From positions 698,817,501-698,881,500 of the forward strand of contig CM057454.1 of the NCBI GenBank assembly GCA_016271365.2: a stretch of DNA of 64,000 nt, written 5' to 3'. Each line of letters begins with the position of its first letter. Within the stretch, counting starts at the first letter, position 1. This document shows, piece by piece, positions 54,085-64,000 of the stretch. The stretch is from Neoceratodus forsteri. Lineage: Eukaryota; Chordata; Ceratodontiformes; Ceratodontidae. The notes under the pieces are model-generated. The model made no database searches, was not told the origin of the DNA, and was given only the letters and a program-made list of their open reading frames with translations. Position numbers and translations under genes: made by a program.

Positions 54085-55130
54085 TGTGTAAAACAGGACA
54101 CCGCTGAAAATGAGACATTGCATCTTATCTGTTCTATCCTGGGTAAATATGTAGTAAAAATGTGTTCAAGCAAGACCTGGTACAACAGCAATACCAGCAG
54201 CATACATTCAACATTGACAAATATCACCAAAACATTTGACCTTGTGGATCACCAATTACTCCTTGCAAAACTGAAATTAATGGGCCTTGATAGCCTGGCG
54301 GTGCACTGGTTCACCAATTAACTCCAGAGCAGGTGCCAAATGGTTAGATGGCTAGGTGCCACTTCAGACAAATGTCACATATGGGATAGGGTCCCCCAGG
54401 GCTCTATCCTGGGGCCCCTGTTGTTATCCTTATTCATAAACAACTTGCCTACACATTGTGGTGAGGCAAAGGTCATCCTGTATGCAGACAATGCAGTACT
54501 CTATCGATCCACTAATGATACTGATGTCCTTAATGATCAACTGTCAAAAGACCTTCAGTTGCTGGAAGAATGGCTGAACAGCAACAATCTGGTCCTAAAT
54601 GAGAAAAAAATTAAGGCCATATTATTTGGTCCAAAGACCCTGGGTCTGGATAGGGCTGCCATACTGTCTCTCTCCCTTTCTGCTAGTACTAGAATTGAAG
54701 TAGTTGAATCCATAAAGTACCTTGGAGTCACTATAGACCAGGGCTGTACCTTTAAGCCTCACACTGACCTAGTTAACAAGTCACTGAACCTGAAGCTGGG
54801 ACTTCTATATTGCCTCAGCCCCTATCCAACTCAGGCCTCCCATTGCAATACTGCACAAGGTACCCTCCTACCTACTCTCATCTATGGTGTCCCTGTACTA
54901 TGCTCTTTAAAGCACATTAAGATGCACAAGCTAAATCCCTTTACCATAGAATCTGTAGCTTCATGACCAGTGCCCCCTCCAGGGAACACCACTGTCAGAA
55001 CCTGAAAGCCTTATCTTGGCCCACTTTGGAAGGGAGGTTACAATATCATACTAGGAATCATACTAGGAACATTAGGGAGTTAAAGACCCCAAAGGCCCAT
55101 ATGTACTTCTATCATTAATGATAACAAGGG
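54085..55130 (+). mobile_element. LINE-A-group fragment (RT and C-terminus)
   Basis: LTNITKTFDLVDHQLLLAKL (motif A region), then 54340-54966: DRVPQGSILGPLLLSLFINN, VILYADNAVLYRS (YADD changed to YADN), WLNSNNLVLNEKKIKAILFG, YLGVTIDQGCTFKPHT and LLPTLIYGVPVLCSLK. 5' truncated before motif A; degraded C-terminus to about 55130. Confidence 0.8.
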
Positions 55131-55159
55131 CAAAAATCTGATAATATAATATTATTCAA

Positions 55160-56763
55160 TCAAGATTTAAACATATCCTTAGATGTACTGATAATTACAT
55201 CAATGGGTAATGCATTCCAATGCTTGATAACTGATAGAGTGTAGAAGTGTTTTCTAGGTAGGCAGTTGAATCTTCTAGTTTGTAACTGTAACGGATGACC
55301 TCTAAGATCGTGAAAAACTTCCTTAAACTTAAACCCAAGATTTGTTAGTAGATATTGGTCTTTCATAATATCATATAATAAAAGTAGGTCTCCTCTTAAA
55401 TGTCTTATAGAAAGAGGCATCAGATTTAAGGACAGTAATCTAGACTCATATGATGTATTACACAACCCACATACTATTTTGGTATAACTCCTTTGTACTC
55501 ATTCTAATAGCATTATATGCTGTTTTCTATATGGAGACCAAAGCTCAGAGCAAAAGTCAAGGTGAGGGCGCACATAGGCCCTATACAGAGGCATAAGAAC
55601 ACTTCTGTCCCTAGAATTTATATTTCTCCTAATGGATCAGATGACTCTATTTGCCCGAAGGATTACTTCATTTATCTGGGTATCTGGAAGAAAGTCCTCC
55701 AATACAAGGATATCCAAGTCCTTTTCTGTATATGTAGTGTCCAAAAAAGAATTTCCCAATTTGTAGACATGATGAGGGTTATTGATGCCAAAATGCATAA
55801 CCCTACACGTTTTATGGTTAACCATCATACCCCATGTATTGGTCCAAGATGACCCTAAGTCCAGATCATATTGAAGAGCCTTTATCTGATCAAAATTGGT
55901 GAATAAACCACCAATTTTGATATCACCAGCGTACTTAATCATGCTGGAACTACATAATTTTGTTATATTTGCAATAAATAGCTAGAAAAGACAAGGACAT
56001 AAAACGGAGCCCTGAGGCACACCACTTGTTACATCACCCACTTGTGAATGTATTGTATTGATCAGGACTTGCTGTGATCTCTGTGATAACCAGTTTGTTA
56101 TCCACAAAATAATATTAGTATTTATTTTGAAGGAAGAGAATTTATGTATCAATGCCCAGTGAGGAATTAAGTCAAAAGCCTTGAAAAAGTCAATATAAAC
56201 AACATCATATGGTAATTTGTTATCAAGATTCAAACTAACCTCCTCATAAAAGCATAACAAATTGGTAAGGCAACTACGACCTTTTCTAAAACCATGTTGC
56301 TCATTGTCAGATGCATTCAAGGTGGGCATTATTAAGTCCTTAATCAGACTTTCTAAAGTATGCACATTGGGGACATAAGGCTAATAGGCCTGTAATTTTC
56401 GCAATTATTTCTGGGAATTTTTTTTTGTATGGGTATGATGTAAGCAGTCTTCCAGCTATTAGGGACACAATTATGATTGATGCAGTACTAAAATAATAAC
56501 TTAAGGGGGAATGACAAGCTATCAGCCAAAAGATACAATAGATGCCCAGGAATATCATCTGGTGAAACATTAACTTTACCTTTTCGTAGCATTAATTTAG
56601 AGTGAATATCAGAGACTGGAATAGAAATCAAACAATCTGTTGATACATTTATAGTACTAATATTCTGTGTCTTTTGAAAAATACTGCAAAAACTTGTGTT
56701 GAAAAAGTTGGCCCTGTCTAAAGGGTCATATATTAGGGTACTGTTGTCCATAAGTGGACCCAC
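55160..56763 (-). pseudogene. LINE-C ORF2 reverse transcriptase (broken)
   Basis: Pieces 56763-56488 (RANFFNTSFCSIFQKT), 56365-55982 (NEQHGFRKGRSCLTNLLCFY, VVYIDFFKAFDLIPHWALIH, SGVPQGSVLCPCLF), 55942-55637 (IKYAGDIKIGG replaces the YADD box; WGMMVNHKTCRVMHFGINNP) and 55465-55160 (CNTSYESRLLSLNLMPLSIR, RRFNCLPRKHFYTLSVIKHW). Loss of YADD and several shifts make it inactive. Confidence 0.8.
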
Positions 56764-56880
56764 TTGATATAAGGTTTTTTTAAGGAGTTAATATATGCAT
56801 AAAAACACTTAGTATTGTCCCTACTTGAACTAGCAGCTAAACTCTGCTTCAACGTTTTTTTTGCTCTGCAGATACTATTC

Positions 56881-57918
56881 TTACACACTTTTTGAGAATG
56901 CAAGAATATACTCCAATTTTGAGGGATTTGGTGATTTTAAATAGGCAGAATAGCATCTTCTTTTCTTTTTAATAAGTTTAGATATATTTTTACTCATCCA
57001 TTTGGGTTCTGATTTATTACAGTTCAATTTTATCCTATAGGGAATATGATGATCATGAAGATTAATGATTGTACTATGTAGTGTAGTTAAATAGTTCTCA
57101 ATTTTCCCAGAATTATAGATTGAAACCCAATCCACTTTATCCAGCTCATCTTTAATTGTAGATATATTAGCCTTATCATACATATGTATAATAGATTTAT
57201 TGAATAATAAAGGGATTGAATGTTCCAAACTTAAACTAACACAACAATGATCACTATTTCCGATTGGAGCTGATATACCAACATTTTTAACTAGCAAGTT
57301 CTTACTGTATAAAACAAGATCAAGACTCTTATTTCCCCAGGTTGACAAAGTCACACCTTGCACAAGGTTACACTGTTGAGACATGTTAACCAATTTTTTG
57401 CCCACACTAGAGGCTGCTCTTAATTCCAGCCAGTCTATATCACTCAGGTTGAAGTCCCCTGTGATAATGACATCACCTAGGGCACATGCTGTTTCTATTT
57501 CAATTATTAATGTATCTAAAAGTTCAATAGTTGAACTTGAGGGATGGTAGCAAACCCCTAGGATAACATATTGGCTTTTATTTACCATAAGTTTTATCCA
57601 AACAGACTCTGTATAATCGGTCAAACTCTTAACCTTGTTAGAAATGTCAATAGCTTGTAATACATTTGAGACACAGATTGAAACTCCACCACCCTTTCTA
57701 TCTGGCCTATTATAGCTAAGTTTGGTGTACTCAGGTAAGGAGAGGTCCCATGATTTATCATTCCCCCAAGTTTCCATGATACATACAATATCAGCGTGTT
57801 CTAAGTTAAGAATGGCCTTAAGTTCATCTAGTTTATTATTGAGGCTCCTTGCATTAAAATATAGACACTTCAACTCAGATATTTTGGGATGCTTGCTTTT
57901 GCTACCAGGCAGTGTCAC
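56881..57918 (-). pseudogene. LINE-C ORF2 endonuclease
   Basis: 345 codons with all APE endonuclease blocks: LKCLYFNARSLNNKLDELKA, DIVCIMETWGND (Glu), DRKGGGVSICVSN, YVILGVCYHPSSST, DVIITGDFNLSDIDW (GDFN), NKSLDLVLYSKN and NSDHCCVSLSL (SDH). The linker includes WMSKNISKLIKKKRRCYSAY. No ATG opens this frame; it overlaps the ORF1 stop as GTGA, so translation might restart or shift there. The frame ends at 56881 and RT pieces follow in other frames. Confidence 0.8.
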
Positions 57919-58589
57919 GTGGGGAGAGCTGACATTCTGCCATAAATCAAGCAGTTTAAATGTAGGTTAATGTGTTTTAATATGTGCTCCCCTGAAATAA
58001 GATTTCCCTTATGATTCAAATGAAGCCCATCTCTACAGAAAAGATCTGTTCTAGTAACAAATTCTTCCCAATGTGTAAGACATTTTAAATCCTGCAACAT
58101 GCATCTCATGCGAAGCCAATTGTTAAAGGCACATATCTTATTATTAAGGACAACAGATGCTCTGGGAACTGGTAGGACTTCAGAGAAGACTATCTCGCAT
58201 CCAGTGTCCACCAATGAATTGGAAAGAGCCACTAGATCTTGCTTAATATTTAAAAGGGACAAAGTAGAAAAATCATTGGTTCCCACATGAACAATGGCCA
58301 AAGTGTTTGGGCCACTCCCTGCTAAGATATTATATATCATGCCTGAGATATCTTTAATTTTGGCTCCTCAGAAGTTTGAACAAGTTCAGTTAGCTTTATC
58401 AGGATTACATATGTGCCTGTCCAGCTTTTTAATCATAGAGTCCCCTATGACAAACACCTGCCTATTGAAAGGACTGAAGGTGGAAAGGGGCCCACTCAGA
58501 GCAGAACCAGTCACTCTATCATGAATTGAGCCACCAAATTCTACCTCAATTGGAAGTAATGGAATATTTGAGGGTATGGGGCAAGGCAT
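57915..58589 (-). pseudogene. LINE-C ORF1, SGNH esterase domain
   Basis: Two frames (58589-58386 and 58340-57915) carry the SGNH blocks: FVIGDSMIKKLD (GDS nucleophile block), VHVGTNDFSTLS (GxND block) and RDGLHLNHKG (Asp-His block). SGNH esterases occur in ORF1 of CR1 and L2 elements and have lipid-ester hydrolase activity in a studied fish L2. A stop/shift near 58370 breaks this copy. The final TGA (57917-57915) overlaps the first codon of the ORF2 frame. Confidence 0.8.
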
Positions 58590-58872
58590 AATAGGGCCAG
58601 AACAGATGGTATTGGGGTCAGTACAATTTCAGGAAACAGTAGTGGTGACAACAGGTATCATTGACTCCTCGTCTGTAGGATCAAGTGTGTTTAACATCTG
58701 ACATCTATTGCTAGTTATTAAAGAAAACTGAGAGGCCTTATGACCCTTTTTGTATATGTGTTTACTCTGCACCTCATACCAGTCATCAGCAGGGTTATCA
58801 GGAATGTCGTTATCCCTAGGTCATTTTTTTGAGTTACCATCAGGTATACATATGCTGTAATTACCCAAATTA

Positions 58873-59181
58873 CTACTCAAAGAGTAGGGGCATATGAGCC
58901 TGGGATCCTATAATTAAATCCTGAGAATCAGAAGAATCAGTAGGGAGAGCCTGATTTAATGCTTGAAATCTGGCTTGCATCTGACTCTGACTTTCCTCAA
59001 GGACAGATAATCTAGTGTTAAACAACTCCACAGCTTTTTTTAGTGAAGTGTTCTCAACACATTTTGTACAAGTAAATTCATACACTTTATCCATACCTTC
59101 CCTAGTGCTATACATTTGACATTCCACGCAATAGTAGCAACTAGAGATACACACTGGATTATTAAGGGTTGCCATGTCCAA
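58873..59181 (-). pseudogene. LINE-C ORF1, Cys-rich head and coiled coil
   Basis: 102 codons from Met. CISSCYYCVEC and FTCTKC give a paired-Cys cluster that could bind zinc; SLKKAVELFNTRLSVLEESQ and SQMQARFQALNQAL form a likely coiled coil. Similar heads precede the esterase in ORF1 of CR1/L2-group LINEs, where ORF1p binds nucleic acid and self-associates. The frame breaks at 58873; the esterase follows. Confidence 0.7.
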
Positions 59182-59199
59182 CTAGCTTATACTAGAGGT

Positions 59200-59740
59200 G
59201 CAGTATATAATGGTAGCTATTATAAAAGACTCAACACTGTGTTATACCTGTACAACAAGGCTTACTTTTACCTCTGCTCCCACTTCTACCACTGAACATG
59301 CAGAACACGCGAGACACGCAGTGTTCTGACACCTGCGTGCGATGCTGCGCGCCCCATTCGGCTCTTCCTGCTCGCCAAACTGTCGGCTTTTAATGCAGAG
59401 AACCCAGAAGTGAGGGAAGATTTCAAATTCCCCAGCTCACTCATGCTATTTAAAAATATACTGCTTCAATTCCTCGATCTAAAACTGAGCACTGCTTCAT
59501 ACAGCAGTATACTGCTCCAATTGTGTACATAACAGACAGAAAAAACAGAAAATGTAGTCGGTGGACCAGACACTATTCTGTCCACAAACTCTCTGCCAGG
59601 CACCTCAGGAGAGAAGTACTAGGGCTCAAATGTTATATTTATAAGCACACACTGAGTTTCTTTACTAAAACTTGCAGCACACAGTGACCGTTTACATCAC
59701 TCGCAACCATACCTTGCTAGGATGCAGTTTCAATAGCTTT
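59200..59740 (-). promoter_or_regulatory. candidate LINE-C 5' UTR
   Basis: GC-richer stretch (CACGCAGTG, GCTGCGCGCCCC near 59345) immediately upstream of ORF1, ending at the next LINE's 3' tail. A repeated ATACTGCT…AATT motif occurs near 59457 and 59507. Promoter role is inferred from position. Confidence 0.4.
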
Positions 59741-59804
59741 GCGTGGCATATATGCTTAGGCAAGGCAGTGTACCTCCAAGTCTCACTGAACTGCTTACAA
59801 CAAA

Positions 59805-62215
59805 TTTATTTATTTATTTATTAGCTTTTGGTAACCAGGTAAGTGCACTAGGCAAGAAGCCTGCCTATTTTCAGGCACGACCTGGGAGAGTACAGATTAC
59901 TGTAAAGACAACAATGACTATAAAGATGTACAAGGGTTAAATAACAGTAAGAATTACCTATACAAACAGCATAAAAACAAATCAAAAAATTAGTAGCAAG
60001 AATACAAACAGATAAGAGCAGTAATACAATTGTTGCAAAAACGTTATAAAGCGCAAGTCGAAAGCCCTACATAAACTGTTGGAAATAACTAGGCACACAT
60101 ACTCAGTAGTAAAAACAGGGATGGGCAAGGGAGCAGCTAGAGGGCCAGTGGCAGACCTCACAGAACCTAAGTGCAGTCACAGAAGTCAGGGGTATTAAGG
60201 TGGGAAAAAGAACATGCTTAAACGCTAGGTGAGAAGAGGAGTTCTTCACATGAGGGGGGAGAGAGAGTTCCAGAGCCGAGGAGCGAAATAAGAGAAGGCC
60301 TGCTCACCCATTTTGGTTGAGCAGTGCTGAGCAGTAAGCAAGGGGAAAGTGGAGGACCGGAGGGCACGAGAATGCGTTACAGAAGTAAGCATATTACCCA
60401 GAGTTGGAGGGCATGGTGTTTGTGTCAGTTAGTCTATAAAACAACCAAGAGCATGTGATCTAAGGGAATTGGGAGTCAGCCAATTTAGTGCAGAGTAAAG
60501 TCAGCAGTGGTGGGTCAGACATGGGGCAGATAATGCGAATCTGCAGATGCTGTTGTATGTAACATCCCATCTACTGAGATCAACAGAACTGGTGTGAGAA
60601 AGGATGGGGAGAGCATAAAGCAGTTGTGGAAGTAACACACCTCACACAACAGCAGTCCTGGAGGCCGGAGTAAGAGAATGGTGTACTCTGTAGGCTGCAC
60701 CTATCTTGGAGTTAACTGAGTGACGGACCTCATTGACATGTAGAGTGAAATCGAGCGCCGGGTCAAGCATTACCCCTAGGTATTTGAAAGAAGATGTATT
60801 AGAGACAGGAGATCCATCACATCCATGGACCAGAAGCTTAGGGGTCAGAGTCAGTACCCATCTGGAGGAACCAAATAGCATTGCCTGGGTCTTAGATAGG
60901 TTTAAGATTTGGCAGTTGGAGGAGAACCAAGATTGGAGGCTCTGAAAAGCAGACAACAATTGTTGATTAAGGTCGGTGATTGGCTTTGAGGCAGAGTAGA
61001 GTACAAGGTCATCCGCATATAGGATGGAATTGCAGAGTGGAGAAAAGTTGGGGATATCATTAAGAAAAATAGAAATGAGAAGAGGCCCTAGGATTGAACC
61101 CTGGGGGACACCTGAGGTGATTGAGGCAGGGGCAGAGAGTACCTTACAGAAGGAGATGGTCTGAGATTGATTTTCAAGATAGCTGGAGAACCAGGATGGG
61201 ATGGAAACAGAGAATTGGAGTGATTGCAGTTTATCCTGTAGGAGGGGGTGATGTACCATGTCTAATGCTTTGGAGAGATCAATGAACACTGCTCCAGTGA
61301 GTAAACCTTTATCCATATTGCATTTTATGTCACTGGTGAAAAGGGCAAGGGCAGTGGTAGTGCTGTGCCCAGCCCTGAAGCCATGTTGTAAAGGGGATTG
61401 AAGGTTGGAGTGAAGTAGGTACTGAGAGACCTGACGGTGCACTACTTTTTCCAGCAGCTTACTGAGCATGGGCAGGAGTGATACAGGATGATATTTAGTG
61501 AGGATTTTGGGATCACCTTTCTTAAAAACAGGTATAGGTCTAGCAGTTTTCCAGACAGAAGGGACTGTGGCTGAGCTTATTGATAGATTGAATAGACTAG
61601 TAATTGGCTCAGCGAGACGAGAGAAGAACTGCCTAAGTATCCTTGGATCGATACCATTAGGACCTGCACTGCCGTAAGCAGGAATATTCTTAAGTAACTT
61701 AAAGACTTCCTGATGTGTAACAGGAGCCAGCACTAGAGTAACAGGAGCAGATGAAGGGGAAGAGGGGGAGGCCAAGGGCAGAATGGGAGGGAAGGAAGGT
61801 GGGTGGGTGGGAAGGGTGGAAAAGAGGGCATTGAAGGTAGAGGCTATAGTGAGAGAATTATTACAGTGGATACCATTTATGAGCACATGACTTGGAGTCA
61901 GAGTCTTGTTGTTCCCCAGAATTTTCTTTATTTGAGACCAGTACCACTTGGGGTTTGAGGCAGAGGCATTGAGTAGGTTACGGTAGTACAAACTCTTGGC
62001 TTGGCAAATCTCCTTTTTGGAAGAGTTGCACTTCGACCTGTAGGCATTGAAGTCAGCTTGAAGGGACGAGGACTTCTAAACTGACCACACTTATCCCTTT
62101 GTTTTAGTAGCTGGTGTAGGGGGCGCTTGAGCCATTTAGTGACCCACCCTTTAACTCTACGCGTGGTTACTGGTATGTGCCATTTCTGAACAGACATAAG
62201 GGTAGAACATTGAGT
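59805..62215 (-). mobile_element. LINE-A copy with intact RT frame
   Basis: 3' tail at 59805 (complement AATAAATAAATAAATTTG) preceded by TGAAAATAGGCAGGC…GTGCACTTACC, shared with LINE-A1 and LINE-A4. 3' UTR to about 60640. Coding: 60642-61991 plus the linker at 62197-61928 in another frame (VTTRRVKGWVTKWLKRPL). 5' truncated in the linker near 62215. Confidence 0.88.
60642..61991 (-). pseudogene. LINE-A reverse transcriptase, open 449 codons
   Basis: Covers the whole RT core: NPKWYWSQIKKILGNNKTLT, YGSAGPNGIDPRIL, WKTARPIPVFKKGDPKI, LQHGFRAGHSTTTALALFTS, VFIDLSKALDMVHH (motif A), SGVPQGSILGPLLISIFLND, SILYADDLVLYSAS (YADD intact) and FKYLGVMLDPALDF. It lacks the endonuclease and the C-terminal tail, which lies in another frame. 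The copy is therefore dead despite the clean RT frame. Confidence 0.8.
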
Positions 62216-62224
62216 TCCTCAAGC

Positions 62225-62480
62225 GGACAGCTACTAAAGGTACCTAAAGTGAGGTCTGCACTGGGGTGTCAGGCTTTCTTCTCCTTTATCTTCCCCTCTG
62301 GAACACCCTACTAATGACCTTCCAGGAATGTAATTCTCTAGAAGGATTCAGAAGGGGACTTAAGGCCCACTTGCTGGAACTATATCAATATACTTGCTAC
62401 CGTTGATTTCACAAAGGCTTATGCCCTGAAATCCTACCTAATTTATTTTACTGCATTGCTATATCCACATAAGGTCTTAT
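62225..62480 (+). mobile_element. LINE 3' end (L2-like)
   Basis: Reading WNTLLMTFQECNSLEGFRRG LKAHLLELYQ is the WNxLP C-terminal block of L2-type LINEs. About 100 bases of 3' UTR follow. Confidence 0.6.
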
Positions 62481-62489
62481 ACCCACCCT

Positions 62490-62512
62490 AGGTATTATCT
62501 TCATCATCATCA
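62490..62512. repeat. ATC microsatellite
   Basis: About seven ATC repeats at the junction of two oppositely oriented LINE 3' ends; it may be the tail of the minus-strand element. Confidence 0.85.
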
Positions 62513-62884
62513 TCATCATCATTTATTGAAGGCAAATTGAGAGAAACTCTCATTTACAACTGCATTCAATACAAACAAAACATCAGAATATACAATATAC
62601 AAAGTACAAAACACATAATTACGTGCACACATGATCAAGACATACCATATTTGTTCCATACAATTAAAAAAAAACTAAATTTTTGTGCAAAATAGTTAGC
62701 ATCAAGACACATATCATTTTACCCATGGCAGTCACAATGATTATATATCAAGCTATCTAATGAGGCTCTAAATTAAGGAAGGGTACTTATCTTAAGTTTT
62801 CCCCATAAATAATCCCATGCTTGAGGAACAGATGCAGCTAAGGTAAAGTCCCCTATTTTGGTTTTATACATAGGCACTTGATAA
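62513..62884 (-). mobile_element. LINE 3' end, unresolved family
   Basis: Starts TTTATTGAAGGCAAATTGAG. At 62800-62880 the complement reads VYKTKIGDFTLAASVPQAWD YLWGKL, a WNxLP-type tail. The rest is AT-rich 3' UTR. Confidence 0.55.
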
Positions 62885-64000
62885 ACCATAGAACATAGAA
62901 ACATAGAAGTTGACAGCAGATAAGGACTGTAAGTCCCATCCAGTCTGCCCATTTTCTTTTCCTACCTTATGAATGTGCCATAGGCCTTTCTTCTGCCAAT
63001 AGTCTATCTCTTCATACTCATCTGTATTGCTCCCTTATGCCTATCCCATGCCTGTTTGGAGCTGTGTACTGTATTCATATCCACCACTTCCTGAGGTAGG
63101 CTGTTCCATGCATCCACTACCCTTTCTGTGAAAAATAACTTCTTCATATTATCCCTTAATCAGCCTCCTTCTAATCTCACACAATGTCCTCTTGTCCTGC
63201 TATTTTTCTTATATTGAAACATGTTAGACTCTCACTGTGTTAATATGCTTAAGGTGCTTGAATGTTTGGATCATATCACCTCTCTCCCTCCTTTGCTGTT
63301 GGGTATAGATATTGAGCTCCGTTAATCTGTCCTGATATGTTTTCTGATGCAGTCACTGCACCATTTTGATTGCTTTTCTCTGGACTGCCTCCATTTTGTT
63401 AATGTCCTTGTGGAGGTGCAGTCTGCAGTACTGCACACAGTACTCCAGATGGGGTTTAACCAGTGTCTTGTAAAGAGGGATTATTACCTCCCTCTTATGA
63501 CTTGTGATACCCCTGCTAATACAGCCCAACATACTCCTAGCCTTACCTACTGCTTTAGTGATCTGCTTGGATGATTTCAGGTCATCTGTGATGATGATGA
63601 TGCCCAAGTCTCTTTCTTCCCTTGTGATTGCCAGCAACTCCCATCCCAACCTATAGGTGGCTTCAGGATTTCTCTTCCCTTTGTGCATGATCTTGCACTT
63701 CTTTGCATTAAACCCCAGTTGCCACTTTTCTGACCATTTTGCCAGTTTATCCAGGTCTCTTCGCATTCTGCCCACCCCATCTGGATCATCTACACTGTTG
63801 CAGATTTGATGTCATCTACAAAAAGACAAACCTTACCCTCCAGTCCATCTGCAATGTTACTGATGAAGATATTGAACAGGACTGGCCCCAGAACTGATCC
63901 CTGAGGTACCCCACTTGTGATTTGCATCTCTTCTGACTGTATACCATTTACCACCACTCTCTGTTTTCTACCTGCCAACCAGTTTGCCACCCAGTTGACC
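62885..64000 (-). mobile_element. CR1 copy, RT to 3' end, runs off window
   Basis: 3' end at 62885 (plus: CATAGAACATAGAAACATAG). Readings: KCKIMHKGKRNPEATYRLGW, EERDLGIIIITDDLKSSKQI and [20 protein letters not shown] (63775-63353), then VVNGIQSEEMQITSGVPQGS and VLGPVLFNIFISNIADGLEG, KVCLFVDDIK (63990-63790; FADD changed to FVDD). It continues beyond the right edge. Confidence 0.88.

Larger units (their letters stand above)
55140..59740 (-). mobile_element. LINE-C, near full-length two-ORF copy
   Basis: Minus-strand LINE with 5' UTR (59200-59740), ORF1 (59181-57915, broken) and ORF2 (57918 down to about 55160, broken). ORF1 has a Cys-rich head, coiled coil and SGNH esterase; ORF2 has endonuclease and RT. 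This layout is known from CR1/L2-group LINEs. The 3' end is at 55140 without a long tail. The older plus-strand LINE-C at 2.1-10.3 kb is related. Confidence 0.85.

Overview
This window is vertebrate nuclear DNA from a large, repeat-rich genome. It holds almost nothing but layered transposable elements: CR1-type LINEs with 3' ends resembling TTCTATGTTTCTATG, L2-type LINEs, vertebrate L1 C-terminal fragments, a hAT-type element with an 8-bp target duplication, and a MIR/CORE-like SINE. This mix fits a lungfish best; a coelacanth or amphibian is possible. The species is an inference. I found no convincing host protein-coding gene, no tRNA or rRNA gene and no prokaryotic feature.

Four LINE groups recur. 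I name them here for convenience. LINE-A is a single-ORF jockey-superfamily LINE (CR1/L2/Rex1 group) with a hydrophobic leader and a 2A-like motif ahead of the endonuclease. Copies lie at 2.7-7.1 (minus), 13.1-14.9 (minus), 15.2-16.5 (plus), 20.8-23.1 (minus), 40.7-45.0 (plus), 48.1-53.3 (plus), 54.1-55.1 (plus) and 59.8-62.2 kb (minus). LINE-C is an ESTERASE-ORF1 element: a near-complete minus copy lies at 55.1-59.7 kb, an old plus copy is split over 2.1-10.3 kb, and a fragment sits at 11.2-11.7 kb. CR1 copies lie at 10.3, 23.3, 26.1, 27.2-29.9, 31.9-33.4, 42.2, 46.5 and 62.9-64 kb. L1 fragments lie at 11.7-15.2 and 24.1-26.1 kb; L2 fragments lie at 1-1.2, 18.4-19.6 and 62.2 kb.

The elements are strongly nested. 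The old LINE-C copy was split by a LINE-A copy (2.7-7.1 kb) and by a 2.5-kb satellite-bearing unit (7.3-9.8 kb). An L1 was split by a LINE-A copy. A LINE-A copy was split by a 1.1-kb hairpin-ended unit with a candidate ATAATT duplication. A CR1 3' end was split by a 1.55-kb terminal-inverted-repeat element with a candidate 3-bp duplication. A locally duplicated segment was hit by a 1.3-kb unit and then by a hAT element.

The least ordinary content is a set of palindromic (foldback) units. They include 298-bp tandem repeats that are themselves near-palindromes and have relatives at three loci. They also include short hairpins with largely unlike arms but a shared asymmetric loop (identical 15-mers at 25.1 and 26.4 kb), and two kilobase-scale inverted minisatellites (19.8-20.8 and 29.9-31.5 kb). 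The only ORF that is nearly intact at full length is the LINE-A protein at 3.5-6.6 kb (1041 codons), cut short by one in-frame TGA.
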